Positions 25,001 to 33,505 of a DNA stretch of 51,201 nucleotides are shown here, in pieces. The notes beneath the pieces were generated by a model. The model saw only the letters and a list, made by a program, of their open reading frames with translations. It did not search any database and had not been told where the DNA came from. The translations under genes and the position numbers were made by a program. This DNA is from JBAVVD01 sp049697115. GTDB lineage: Bacteria; Acidobacteriota; Aminicenantia; Aminicenantales; UBA4085. How positions within the stretch are numbered: the stretch's first letter is position 1; each line of letters begins with the position of its first letter. The DNA lies in the NCBI GenBank assembly GCA_049697115.1, contig JBAVVD010000057.1, positions 1 to 51,201 of the forward strand. The letters run 5' to 3'.

Positions 25001-26167
25001 ATGAGTCAGGACGGAAAGCATTTCTTTACTTCAGAATCCGTAACGGTCGGGCATCCAGATAAAATCTGCGATCAGGTTTCAGATGCCATCCTCGATGATT
25101 TGATCGCTCAGGATCCGAACAGCCGGGTGGCGTGCGAAGCGTTGGCCACAACTGGACTGGTATTCATCGCCGGAGAAATCACCACGCAGGGCTACTGTGA
25201 TTTCCAGAAGATTGTCCGGGAGACAGTCAAAGAAATCGGCTACACCAAGGCCGAGTTCGGCTTCGATTACCAGACATGCAGCGTGCTCTCATCCATTCAT
25301 GAACAGTCCCCGGATATCGCCATGGGAGTGGACGAGACGCTGGAACATGAACAGGGAGCCGGTGACCAGGGCTTGATGTTCGGTTTTGCCTGCCGGGAAT
25401 CAGAGGAACTGATGCCTCTTTCAATCATGCTGGCTCACAAATTGGTGAAAAGACTGACCGAAGTCCGACGGGCCAATATTCTGGACTACCTGAGGCCGGA
25501 TGGTAAATCCCAGGTGACAGTCGAATATGAAGGAGAAGTTCCCCTTCGTGTGGAAACGATTGTCATCGCCGCCCAGCACAATGCCTCGGTAAAAATGAGC
25601 GATCTCAGAGAGGACATTAATAAAGTGGTCATCAGAGAGGTCATTCCTCCGCATATGATCGATAAAAATACAAAGATTTACATTAACGGCACAGGCCGTT
25701 TTGAGCAGGGCGGGCCTCTTGCCGATACAGGCCTAACCGGGCGCAAGATCATTGTCGACACGTACGGAGGCGTGGGGAGTCATGGAGGAGGGTGCTTTTC
25801 GGGCAAGGATCCCTCCAAAGTGGACCGGTCCGGCTCCTATATGGGCCGTTATGTCGCCAAGAATATTGTGGCCGCTGGAATCGCGGACAAGCTGGAAATC
25901 CAGATGGCTTACGCCATCGGCATTGCCCAGCCTGTTTCTCTCATGGTCGAGTCCTTCGGAACAGCGAAAATTCCCGAGGATAGAATTAAAGAATTGATCC
26001 GGGCCCATTTTAGGCTCACTCCCAAAGGAATGATTCAATCTTTGAAACTGCTCAGACCGATCTACAAGAAGACCGCCTGTTTCGGCCATTTCGGGCGAAC
26101 CGAAGAAGAGTTCACCTGGGAACGGCTGGATAAGGCCGATGCTCTCAAAAAAGATGCGGGTCTCTAA
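25001..26167 (+). CDS. metK: S-adenosylmethionine synthetase
   Basis: The 388-residue cytoplasmic enzyme joins methionine and ATP to form SAM. Family motifs: FFTSESVTVGHPDKICDQVSDAILD, the methionine loop region GAGDQGLMFGFA, GGVGSHGGGCFSGKDPSKVDRS with the P-loop-like glycine turn, and YAIGIAQPVSL. The ATG at 25001 has AAGGAGG 7 bases upstream; the frame is open further but the upstream ATGs lack binding sites and would overlap the promoter. ahcY follows after 12 bases, placing SAM formation and SAH removal in one transcript. Confidence 0.97.
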   Translation: MSQDGKHFFTSESVTVGHPDKICDQVSDAILDDLIAQDPNSRVACEALATTGLVFIAGEITTQGYCDFQKIVRETVKEIGYTKAEFGFDYQTCSVLSSIHEQSPDIAMGVDETLEHEQGAGDQGLMFGFACRESEELMPLSIMLAHKLVKRLTEVRRANILDYLRPDGKSQVTVEYEGEVPLRVETIVIAAQHNASVKMSDLREDINKVVIREVIPPHMIDKNTKIYINGTGRFEQGGPLADTGLTGRKIIVDTYGGVGSHGGGCFSGKDPSKVDRSGSYMGRYVAKNIVAAGIADKLEIQMAYAIGIAQPVSLMVESFGTAKIPEDRIKELIRAHFRLTPKGMIQSLKLLRPIYKKTACFGHFGRTEEEFTWERLDKADALKKDAGL

Positions 26168-26179
26168 GGAGCGGATCAA

Positions 26180-27436
26180 ATGCAATATGATGTGAAGGAT
26201 TTAAGGCTGGCGCCAAAGGGGAAACTCAAAATCGAATGGGCGGCGCGGTGGATGCCCGTCCTTGACTCCATCAAGAAAAAGTTTTTCCGGGAGAAACCCT
26301 TCAAAAATATTAATATTTCCGCGTGCCTCCATGTGACATCAGAGACCGGAAACCTGATGGAGGCCCTCCGGCTGGGAGGTGCGGAAGTTCGTCTCACTGC
26401 GTCCAATCCTCTCAGCACGCAGGATGAGGTGGCGGCCGCCCTGGTCAAATATTTTAAAGTTTCCGTTTTTTCCATCAAAGGAGAGGACCACAAGACCTAT
26501 TACCGCCACATCCATCACGCCCTGGACCACAGGCCTCAGGTCACGTTGGATGACGGAGCGGATTTGGTCTGCACGATCCACTCCAGAAGAAGGGAGCTCC
26601 TGAGCTCCATCATCGGCGGAACCGAAGAGACGACCACGGGCGTCATTCGTTTGAAGAGCATGGCTCAGAATGGAGTGCTTTCCTATCCGATCATTGCCGT
26701 TAATGACGCGAACACCAAACACCTTTTTGACAACCGATATGGGACCGGACAGAGCACGATCGACGGAATCCTGAGATCCACGAATATTCTTCTTGCGGGC
26801 CTCAATTTTGTCGTCGCCGGCTATGGCTGGTGCGGCCGGGGAGTGGCCATGCGGGCGAAGGGAGCCGGAGCCAAAGTCATTATCACGGAGGTGGACCCCC
26901 TCAAGGCGCTGGAAGCGGTCATGGACGGTTTTCAAGTTATGCCGATGACTGAAGCCGTCCGCGTCGGAAATGTTTTTGTCACCCTCACCGGAGATAAAGG
27001 CGTTCTCACGCGGAGCCATTTTTTAAAAATGAAAGATGGAGCTATTGTCGCCAATTCCGGACATTTTAATGTGGAAATTGATATTCCCGCAATGGCTCAT
27101 TTGAGCAAGAGCAAGAGACGGATCAGAGAGTTTGTCGAGGAGTATACGCTCCGAAACGGGAAGAAGATTTATCTTCTGGGAGAAGGCCGGCTGATTAACC
27201 TGGCCGCAGCGGAAGGCCATCCGGCCATGGTCATGGATATGTCCTTCGCCAATCAGGCTATGAGTGTCCTCTATCTGGTCAGAAAAGGAGACCGTCTGGA
27301 GAAGAATGTCTATCCTGTCCCCACGGAAATCGATAGAGACATTGCCCGGATGAAGCTGAAGACCATGGGAGTTCGTATCGACAGCCTCACGCCCGAACAG
27401 AAAAAATATCTTTCCAATTGGGAAGAAGGAACCTAA
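26180..27436 (+). CDS. ahcY: S-adenosylhomocysteine hydrolase
   Basis: This 418-residue NAD-dependent enzyme splits SAH into homocysteine and adenosine, relieving methyltransferase inhibition. Visible are the substrate region LHVTSETGNLMEALRLGGAEV, the NAD-binding FVVAGYGWCGRGVAMRAKG, and the C-terminal helix NVYPVPTEIDRDIARMKLKTMG. It is the shorter form without the ~40-residue insertion of many proteobacterial and eukaryotic enzymes. GGAG lies 10-13 bases before the ATG. Its product homocysteine is the substrate of the methyltransferase at 45273-46166. Its stop codon overlaps that of the convergent TPR gene by two bases. Confidence 0.96.
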   Translation: MQYDVKDLRLAPKGKLKIEWAARWMPVLDSIKKKFFREKPFKNINISACLHVTSETGNLMEALRLGGAEVRLTASNPLSTQDEVAAALVKYFKVSVFSIKGEDHKTYYRHIHHALDHRPQVTLDDGADLVCTIHSRRRELLSSIIGGTEETTTGVIRLKSMAQNGVLSYPIIAVNDANTKHLFDNRYGTGQSTIDGILRSTNILLAGLNFVVAGYGWCGRGVAMRAKGAGAKVIITEVDPLKALEAVMDGFQVMPMTEAVRVGNVFVTLTGDKGVLTRSHFLKMKDGAIVANSGHFNVEIDIPAMAHLSKSKRRIREFVEEYTLRNGKKIYLLGEGRLINLAAAEGHPAMVMDMSFANQAMSVLYLVRKGDRLEKNVYPVPTEIDRDIARMKLKTMGVRIDSLTPEQKKYLSNWEEGT

Positions 27437-28197
27437 CCTTCCCGGATTTGACGGAGATAGTCTTTAATCTGCTGCTTGATTTCTTCATCCTGGACGCGCG
27501 GTAATATTTTTTCAAAGAGTTCACGGGCTTTCCCGAATTCTCCTGTTTTGAAGTAGGCCACAGCCAGATTGAAACTGAAACTCACATCATCGGGGACAAT
27601 CTTAAGGGCCTGTTGATAGCTCTCGATGGCCTTGGGCATCCGGTTGAGCTTTTCAAGAATCTGTCCCTTCCCGTTGTGCGCGAGGGCCATGCGGCTATTG
27701 GCCTTCAGGGCAATTTGGATGTCATCCAGGGCCTCTTCGAGTTTGTTCCGGGAAAAGTGAATCTGGGCCAGGCCGAAATAAAGCAATTCTTTGGAATTGT
27801 ATTCCCTATCCAAAAGCGCTGTCTGGTATGTCTCCTCCGCTTTATCCAGCAATCCCATGACCTGGTAGACCATGCCCAGATTGTTTCTTGCCTCGGTAAA
27901 TTGCGGATTGATTTCCAGGCACTTTTCAAAGCAGACCATCGATTCCTCGAACTCCCGCTTTATCGAATAGGCCAATCCGAGGGCATTGAACGAGAGATAA
28001 TGGCGCGGAGCCAACGCCAGGGCTTTTTTAAAATATTTGATCGCTTCATCCGGCTGACCGATATTGAGGTAGTAATTTCCCCGACTGTACTGATATTTAG
28101 GGTCTTTCTCCCGTTCCATTTGAATTCTCTTTTGCTGAGAGACACAGGAGACGAGAAAGAGCCCTAACAATAAAAGGGAAATGCCTTTTCTCTTCAT
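27433..28197 (-). CDS. TPR lipoprotein (PilF/PilW-like)
   Basis: The 254-residue protein has a lipoprotein signal (ISLLLLGLFLVSC, good lipobox LVSC at Cys18) and about six TPRs covering residues ~35-240, e.g. YYLNIGQPDEAIKYFKKALAL and LGMVYQVMGLLDKAEETYQTAL. The layout resembles PilF/PilW pilotins that help secretin assembly for type IV pili. No pilus gene is nearby, so that role is only a suggestion. The ATG at 28197 has GAGGTG upstream; a longer frame from 28239 would run through the hairpin at 28219-28250. The gene lies downstream of gpsA. Confidence 0.8.
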   Translation of the reverse strand: MKRKGISLLLLGLFLVSCVSQQKRIQMEREKDPKYQYSRGNYYLNIGQPDEAIKYFKKALALAPRHYLSFNALGLAYSIKREFEESMVCFEKCLEINPQFTEARNNLGMVYQVMGLLDKAEETYQTALLDREYNSKELLYFGLAQIHFSRNKLEEALDDIQIALKANSRMALAHNGKGQILEKLNRMPKAIESYQQALKIVPDDVSFSFNLAVAYFKTGEFGKARELFEKILPRVQDEEIKQQIKDYLRQIREG

Positions 28198-28218
28198 GGC
28201 GTCACCTCTTGAAGACGG

Positions 28219-28250
28219 GACGGTTCGCTCTTGCTTCAAAGAGCGCCGTC
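28219..28250 (-). terminator. Hairpin between gpsA and TPR gene
   Basis: GACGG, a 2-base bulge, CGCTCTT, a 6-base loop, AAGAGCG and CCGTC form a strong stem of 12 pairs immediately after the gpsA stop on the minus strand. There is no U-tract after it in that direction, so it may stabilise the upstream message or attenuate rather than terminate. Confidence 0.4.
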
Positions 28251-28257
28251 TCTGTTC

Positions 28258-29253
28258 TTATTCTTGTTTGAGTCTCCGTGACATCAACTCCAGTAAGGCT
28301 TTTTTGGGGTCCTTGTTTTTATAGAGAATCTGGTAGACCTGATCAAAAATGGCCATCTCGACGTTTTCTCTATGGGCGATCTGATAGGCGGAAAGCGTCG
28401 TCGAAATTCCTTCCGCCACCATCTTCATATTGGAAATAATCTCGGGCAGCGAATTTCCCTTCCCCAGCTCCAACCCGACAGAACGGTTGCGGCTCAATTT
28501 TCCTGTACAGGTCAGGACCAGATCGCCAATGCCTGCCAATCCAGAAAATGTCTCTTTTTTAGCTCCAAGCTTCACGCCGAGCCGCGTGATTTCGGCCAGT
28601 CCTCGTGTCATTAATGCAGCCAATGAATTGGAGCCAAAATTGAGCGCTTCGGAAATGCCGGCGGCGATGGCGATCACGTTTTTCAATGCCCCGGCCAGCT
28701 CGACACCGGTGACATCACAGCTCGTGTAGACGCGTAGAGTCAAACTGGAAATAAGATGTTGAATGGTTTTGGCTATCCTCTGGTCCGGGGAGGCAAGAAC
28801 CAGAGCTGTCGGGTGATTTTCGGCCACTTCTCTGGAGAAACTGGGGCCGGAGAGCACGGCCACTCGAGGCTGAACAGAAGGAGAAAAAATTTCGGCTATC
28901 ACTTCGCTCATTCTTTTTAAAGTTTTCTTCTCAATGCCCTTGGTCAGACTGATCAGAATTTGGTCGGGGGAAAAAAACGGGACCATCTGGGTATAGATGG
29001 CCCGGCAGAACTGGGATGGGACGGCGATAAAAATGAGTTCTGTGGAGGCGATGGCCTCAGCCATTTTAGAATAAAAAGAGACGGCAGGGGGAAATCCAAA
29101 TCCGGGAAGGAAGACCTTGTTCTCCCGGTTCTTCTGTAATTGTTCGAGAATATCGGCTTCTCTGACCCATAGTCTTGTCTTGATTTTTTTTCGGCCGAGA
29201 TAGAGAGCAAAAGCGGAACCCCAGCTTCCTGCTCCGATTACGCAAGCGTTCAT
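28258..29253 (-). CDS. gpsA: Glycerol-3-phosphate dehydrogenase [NAD(P)+]
   Basis: The 331-residue enzyme reduces dihydroxyacetone phosphate to sn-glycerol-3-phosphate for phospholipids. Motifs: nucleotide-binding GAGSWGSAFALYLG at the N-terminus, SLTKGIEKKTLKRMSE, VLSGPSFSREVA, and the catalytic-lysine stretch GALKNVIAIAAG. I use the ATG at 29253, which overlaps the plsY stop as ATGA. The 47 extra codons upstream fall inside plsY. The product is the direct substrate of PlsY, so the coupling places two consecutive lipid steps together. Confidence 0.95.
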   Translation of the reverse strand: MNACVIGAGSWGSAFALYLGRKKIKTRLWVREADILEQLQKNRENKVFLPGFGFPPAVSFYSKMAEAIASTELIFIAVPSQFCRAIYTQMVPFFSPDQILISLTKGIEKKTLKRMSEVIAEIFSPSVQPRVAVLSGPSFSREVAENHPTALVLASPDQRIAKTIQHLISSLTLRVYTSCDVTGVELAGALKNVIAIAAGISEALNFGSNSLAALMTRGLAEITRLGVKLGAKKETFSGLAGIGDLVLTCTGKLSRNRSVGLELGKGNSLPEIISNMKMVAEGISTTLSAYQIAHRENVEMAIFDQVYQILYKNKDPKKALLELMSRRLKQE

Positions 29254-29849
29254 TCTTCCACTCTTATTTTCTGTCCAAATTTTCTCTCGGTACCTTTCCA
29301 CAGGCGCCGGATATTGCCCTGATGCCTTATGAGAATAATACAAAATGCAGAGAGACTCAACACAATAAGAGAAGTCTCCCTTCCATAAAACCAAAGAAAT
29401 AATGGAAGAGAAAACGTTCCAAGGAGCGAGCCCAAGGAGACATAGCGTGTCAGAGTCACAGTCAATACGAATACGGCAAGCCCCAATCCAACGGGCAGTC
29501 CAGCGAACGCGGCCATGGCCCCAAAAGTCGTGGCCACTCCCTTTCCTCCCTTAAACTTGATATAAACAGGATAACAGTGGCCCAGAACGGCTGCGAAAGC
29601 GGCCAGGGCGGCCAGAAGGGGGTCTTTCAAAAACTTCAAAGCCAGAAACGGAGGCAGAAATCCTTTAAGAACATCGATCACCACCACAGGAAGCGCAAAT
29701 CCCAATCCTTTCAGACGGAAAATATTGGTCGCCCCCGAGCTCTGGCTTCCAAAATGGCGAATATCCTTTTTTTCGCTGAGCTTGAAAATGATATAGCCGG
29801 TGGGAAAAGCGCCGAGCAGATAGGCCAAAACCGTAAAAATAATTCTCAT
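29250..29849 (-). CDS. plsY: Acyl-phosphate:glycerol-3-phosphate acyltransferase
   Basis: This 199-residue integral membrane enzyme of phosphatidic acid synthesis has about five hydrophobic helices. The three conserved loops are SQSSGATNIFR, GHCYPVYIKFKGGKGVATTFGA and a C-terminal RHQGNIRRLWKGTE. It acylates glycerol-3-phosphate using acyl-phosphate made by PlsX (not in the window). Both ends overlap neighbours by ATGA, with thpR upstream and gpsA downstream. Length is normal. Confidence 0.95.
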   Translation of the reverse strand: MRIIFTVLAYLLGAFPTGYIIFKLSEKKDIRHFGSQSSGATNIFRLKGLGFALPVVVIDVLKGFLPPFLALKFLKDPLLAALAAFAAVLGHCYPVYIKFKGGKGVATTFGAMAAFAGLPVGLGLAVFVLTVTLTRYVSLGSLLGTFSLPLFLWFYGRETSLIVLSLSAFCIILIRHQGNIRRLWKGTERKFGQKIRVEE

Positions 29850-30403
29850 TGGAGTTCAAATTCGGAAAGGACTGTGTATTCGGCTCCGGTGGGCTTTAAA
29901 GTGCTCCGAAAAAAAGTCAATTTTTTGACGACCATTCGGCCGAAATCGGAATTGCGCTCTTTTTCCAATTCATCCAAGGTTTCTTTAATGTTCGAAGGCG
30001 ACTGGACTCTGCCCAACGTCAAATGCGGATGGAAATTTCTCTGTTCCCGCTGGAAACCCATTTTTTCGAAAGCCGAATCCAGATCTTCCTGAATGGTCAA
30101 TAAAAGCGGCGCTTCTGCAACTCCGATCCAGAGCACCCGGGGAGATCTCCGGTTCGGAGGGAAATATCCGGTTCCCTTTAAATTCAGATCAAAGGATCTG
30201 TGGTTTCCGGAGATTTCCTTCAGAATATTCTCCACGGCCGCCGCTTGTTCCGGGTTGATTTCCCCTAAAAATTTAAGGGTCAGATGCATCGATGACTCGT
30301 GGGCCCATCGGATATGTCCCTTTTTTTTCTTTAACTTCGCCACCAGGCCTATGAGATTTTTCTTTAAATCAGGATCGAAGTTGATGGCAATGAATGTCCG
30401 CAT
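29846..30403 (-). CDS. thpR: RNA 2',3'-cyclic phosphodiesterase (2H family)
   Basis: The 185-residue protein of the LigT/ThpR 2H phosphoesterase family opens 2',3'-cyclic phosphates on RNA and can join tRNA halves through 2'-5' bonds. Both catalytic HxTL motifs are present: HLTL at 40-43 and HLTL at 127-130. It starts MRTFIAINFDPDLK as usual. It follows cinA after 2 bases and overlaps plsY by ATGA. Its link to the lipid genes is operon membership only. Confidence 0.93.
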   Translation of the reverse strand: MRTFIAINFDPDLKKNLIGLVAKLKKKKGHIRWAHESSMHLTLKFLGEINPEQAAAVENILKEISGNHRSFDLNLKGTGYFPPNRRSPRVLWIGVAEAPLLLTIQEDLDSAFEKMGFQREQRNFHPHLTLGRVQSPSNIKETLDELEKERNSDFGRMVVKKLTFFRSTLKPTGAEYTVLSEFELQ

Positions 30404-30405
30404 AT

Positions 30406-31659
30406 TTAATCCTCATGATTTCGGCGAGGAAGCAGAAACCTCCGCAGCATATCCAGGGCTTTCTGGGAAGACTGGAATTTAATCGCCTCTCTTTTTCCAA
30501 GAAAAAGATTCTTCTTGACCTCTATCCCGGCTTTGAAGGCCAAGGCCGTATAGACCGATCCCACGGGTTTTTCAGGTGTTCCGCCTGTCGGACCGGCAAT
30601 TCCCGTGATGGCCAGACCGAAGCTGGCCCCGGATCTTTCACGAACTCCGGCGGCCATGGCTTGGGCCACCTCGGAACTGACGGCTCCATGAGCCTGAATG
30701 AGGTCCATGGGGACTCCGAGACATTGATTTTTGGCCAAGTTGCTGTAAGCGACAATTCCCTGGATAAAATAGTCGGAACTGCCGGAAGTATTCGTCAGGC
30801 GATGACTGAGAAAACCGCCCGTGCAGGACTCGGCGGTGGCCAGAGTCAGATTCCGATCCCGAAGAAGCTTTCCGACGACTTCTTCAAGTTCCTCACTCGA
30901 ATCCGAAAAAACATTCTCTTTAAGCCTTTCCAGAAGACGTTCTTCCACTCTGCGAATTCTATTTTCCGCATCCTTCCGGCCTTTTTCGGAAGATGCGGCC
31001 AGATGAATTTCAATCTGTCCGGGAGCGGCCAGGACGGTCAGAGAAACGTTTTTGATGTGCCGGTAGAGGCCCACAAGATGGTCTTCCACCTCCGATTCGG
31101 TCATTCCGGCGATCTTAAGGACTTTCCGGGCCAATGCACTTCCACCCGATCTCTGAAGCCTGGGCCAGACGCTTTCCTCGAACATCGGGATGAGTTCGTG
31201 AGGTGGTCCGGGAAGAAGCACTATCCGCGATCGCTCCGTCTCCAGCCATAGGCCGGGGGCCGTGCCGTTTTTATTCTCAAGGACCTCCGCGCCCTCAATG
31301 ACATAGGCTTGTTTTCGGTTGGAGGCAGGCATGGAAATTCCTCTGCGCCTGAAACGCTCTTCGATTTTGTGCAGGATTTCTTCGTTGAAGACGAGTTTTC
31401 TATGGAGAACCTCGGCAAAAATCTCTCGGGTTCGATCATCCTCAGTGGGACCCAATCCTCCCATGGCGATGATAAACTCGGAGTAAGAAAGCGCTTTCTG
31501 GACGCCAAAGGAAAGGCTTTCAGGCTCGTCCCCGACGATGGTCTTCACTTTGACCTCCATCCCCAGGTCATTCAGGCGGCGTGTCAGATAGAGGGAATTT
31601 GTATCCTGAAAATGGGGCGTCAATAGCTCTGAACCGATGGCCATGATTTCAATCTTCAT
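30406..31659 (-). CDS. cinA: CinA: nicotinamide-nucleotide amidase, two-domain
   Basis: The 417-residue protein combines an N-terminal MoCF-like domain (IGSELLTPHFQDTNS, GGLGPTEDDRTREI, ADP-ribose pyrophosphatase activity in characterised members) with a C-terminal PncC domain (TAESCTGGFLSHRLTNTSGSS, ITGIAGPTGGTPEKPVG) that deamidates nicotinamide mononucleotide for NAD recycling. The ATG at 31659 overlaps the pgpA stop as ATGA; the 25 further upstream codons lie within pgpA. Despite the historic name, a role in DNA uptake is not implied. Confidence 0.95.
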   Translation of the reverse strand: MKIEIMAIGSELLTPHFQDTNSLYLTRRLNDLGMEVKVKTIVGDEPESLSFGVQKALSYSEFIIAMGGLGPTEDDRTREIFAEVLHRKLVFNEEILHKIEERFRRRGISMPASNRKQAYVIEGAEVLENKNGTAPGLWLETERSRIVLLPGPPHELIPMFEESVWPRLQRSGGSALARKVLKIAGMTESEVEDHLVGLYRHIKNVSLTVLAAPGQIEIHLAASSEKGRKDAENRIRRVEERLLERLKENVFSDSSEELEEVVGKLLRDRNLTLATAESCTGGFLSHRLTNTSGSSDYFIQGIVAYSNLAKNQCLGVPMDLIQAHGAVSSEVAQAMAAGVRERSGASFGLAITGIAGPTGGTPEKPVGSVYTALAFKAGIEVKKNLFLGKREAIKFQSSQKALDMLRRFLLPRRNHED

Positions 31660-32105
31660 TTGAATAATAGATACAGATGGAGTATCAATCCCGAATAGAC
31701 CGCTGCCAGAATGTCGTCGGTCATAATCCCCCATCCTCCGGCGAGCCTCTCGGCCGTTCTGACGGGGAAGGGCTTGACCACATCAAAAAGACGAAAGAGA
31801 ATAAAGCCGAAAAGAACTGGCCCCCAATTAGGGGGCACCTGGAAAAGGACAAGAAGCTGGCCGCAGGCTTCATCAATGACAATCTTTCGCGGATCTTTTT
31901 GCTTAAGTGTACGCGCATAAATACCAGAAAAAATGACCCCGGCAAAAAAGAGAAGACTAACGAGAAGAAGGTGGAACGGCCATCTCAACCGTGCCAAGAG
32001 AAACTGATATCCCAGTGCGACGACACCGCTGGCCGCCGTTCCTGGAGCGAGCGGAAAATAGCCAACCCCGAATAAGGTCGCTATGACCTTCGTGATAATT
32101 TTCAT
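31656..32105 (-). CDS. pgpA: Phosphatidylglycerophosphatase A
   Basis: This 149-residue membrane enzyme removes the terminal phosphate from phosphatidylglycerol phosphate. Family motifs: YFPLAPGTAASGVV near the N-terminus, KIVIDEACGQLL with the catalytic acidic residues, FRLFDVVKPFPVR and GGWGIMTDDILAAVYS. About four hydrophobic helices. It overlaps rimO and cinA by ATGA at its two ends, and adds a third phospholipid step to the operon with plsY and gpsA. Confidence 0.95.
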   Translation of the reverse strand: MKIITKVIATLFGVGYFPLAPGTAASGVVALGYQFLLARLRWPFHLLLVSLLFFAGVIFSGIYARTLKQKDPRKIVIDEACGQLLVLFQVPPNWGPVLFGFILFRLFDVVKPFPVRTAERLAGGWGIMTDDILAAVYSGLILHLYLLFK

Positions 32106-33421
32106 TGGACAATTTTTCCATGTAAATCATATACATCTGATGACAGGATTTCAACTTTTTGAATGGGATGAAAAGGGGCCTCTGCATCTTGGGGATGGTG
32201 AACCAGAACCACTCCGTCCACTTCAGGCGCCTGAAATTGGCTCCGGCCGATGGACTGCGTCGAGCTCTCATTACTCCAGCTTTCGATCAGGACATCCATC
32301 TTTTGTCCGACATATTTCCGGATGTTCTCTGCGGAAATTTCCGCCTGGATTTCCATGACCTTATCCCTCCGTCTTTGTTTGACATCCTCTGGGATGGGAT
32401 CGCCAAGAGAAAAGGAGGTCGTCTGTTCTTCCTGCGAATAAACAAAAACACCCAGATGATCAAATCTGGCCTCTCGGACAAATCGGAGGAGATCCGCAAA
32501 CTCCTTTTGACCTTCACCAGGGAACCCGACAATCAGCGACGTGCGAAGGGCAATCCGGGGGATTCTCTTCCGAATTTTTTCAATGAATTTTAAAGCCTTC
32601 TCTCCGCTCATCCCGCGCTTCATCTTTTTAAGGATCCGGGGATTGGCATGCTGGAATGGAATATCCAGGTAGGGACAGATCTTCATCTCCTTCATAACTT
32701 CCAGAAGCGCGTCGGTAATCTCTTCAGGGTAGCCGTAGAGAATGCGAATCCATTCAATTCCCCGGAGGAGCACAAGTTCCTGCAGCAGGCAGGAAAGGCC
32801 ATCTTTCATCCCCCTGTCGCGACCGAAATAGGTTGTATCCTGGGAAATTAAGTTAATCTCCTTAATCCCACTCCGGGCAAGGCTTTCCGCTTCTGCAAGG
32901 AGGGAAGAGATGCTCCTCGATCGGTACTGCCCTTTAATCTGGGGGATGGAGCAGAAAGAACAGAGGTGGGAGCATCCCTCGGAAATTTTAATATAGGCCC
33001 AACCTGATGGTGTGGAGATTGAACGGGGAGAAGTGTGGCTATAGAGAAAAGTTTTTTCTCTGGAGAGGAAGGATTTTCCCCTAACCGCATCAACGATCCT
33101 GTCGAAATCCTTGATTCCAAGCCAGGCATCCACTTCGGGATAGATTTTTTTTAAACTCTCTTGATATCTCTGGACAAAGCAGCCGGTGATGACGAGTCGT
33201 AGGGTTTTATTTTTCCTTTTGATGGAGACCGCCTCTCGAATCGCACGGGTGGCTTCTTCTTTGGCCGGCCGGATGAAGCCGCACGTATTGATAATGATGA
33301 TATCCGCCTCTTCGGGCTCAGAGACAAAGTCGAATCCGTCTCTCAGAAGATAGCCGTGCATGACTTCGCTGTCCACAAGGTTTTTTGCACAACCCAGGGT
33401 GATTAGCGCGACCGTCTTCAT
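32102..33421 (-). CDS. rimO: Ribosomal protein S12 methylthiotransferase
   Basis: The 439-residue radical-SAM enzyme adds a methylthio group to an aspartate of ribosomal protein S12. The UPF0004 domain has Cys11 (TLGCAKNLVDSE), Cys47 (NTCGF) and Cys81. The radical-SAM cluster is C150-x3-C154-x2-C157 (SEGCSHLCSFCSIP). A TRAM domain forms the C-terminus (~375-435). TLGCAKN and the short length favour RimO over MiaB. First gene of the coupled set rimO-pgpA-cinA-thpR-plsY-gpsA. GAGAGAGG abuts the ATG. Confidence 0.96.
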   Translation of the reverse strand: MKTVALITLGCAKNLVDSEVMHGYLLRDGFDFVSEPEEADIIIINTCGFIRPAKEEATRAIREAVSIKRKNKTLRLVITGCFVQRYQESLKKIYPEVDAWLGIKDFDRIVDAVRGKSFLSREKTFLYSHTSPRSISTPSGWAYIKISEGCSHLCSFCSIPQIKGQYRSRSISSLLAEAESLARSGIKEINLISQDTTYFGRDRGMKDGLSCLLQELVLLRGIEWIRILYGYPEEITDALLEVMKEMKICPYLDIPFQHANPRILKKMKRGMSGEKALKFIEKIRKRIPRIALRTSLIVGFPGEGQKEFADLLRFVREARFDHLGVFVYSQEEQTTSFSLGDPIPEDVKQRRRDKVMEIQAEISAENIRKYVGQKMDVLIESWSNESSTQSIGRSQFQAPEVDGVVLVHHPQDAEAPFHPIQKVEILSSDVYDLHGKIVQ

Positions 33422-33505
33422 CCTCTCTCGCCAAATCTGAGACAGAGGAGTTTTCTTATTTCTATTGAGAGGCGCGGAAGCTCAAATATCTCCACATTCT
33501 GTCTC

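Noticed and set aside
33439..33505. GAGACAG/CTGTCTC inverted repeat downstream of the purF-like gene
   Set aside because: Arms are 53 bases apart with no T-run; likely chance, not a convincing terminator.
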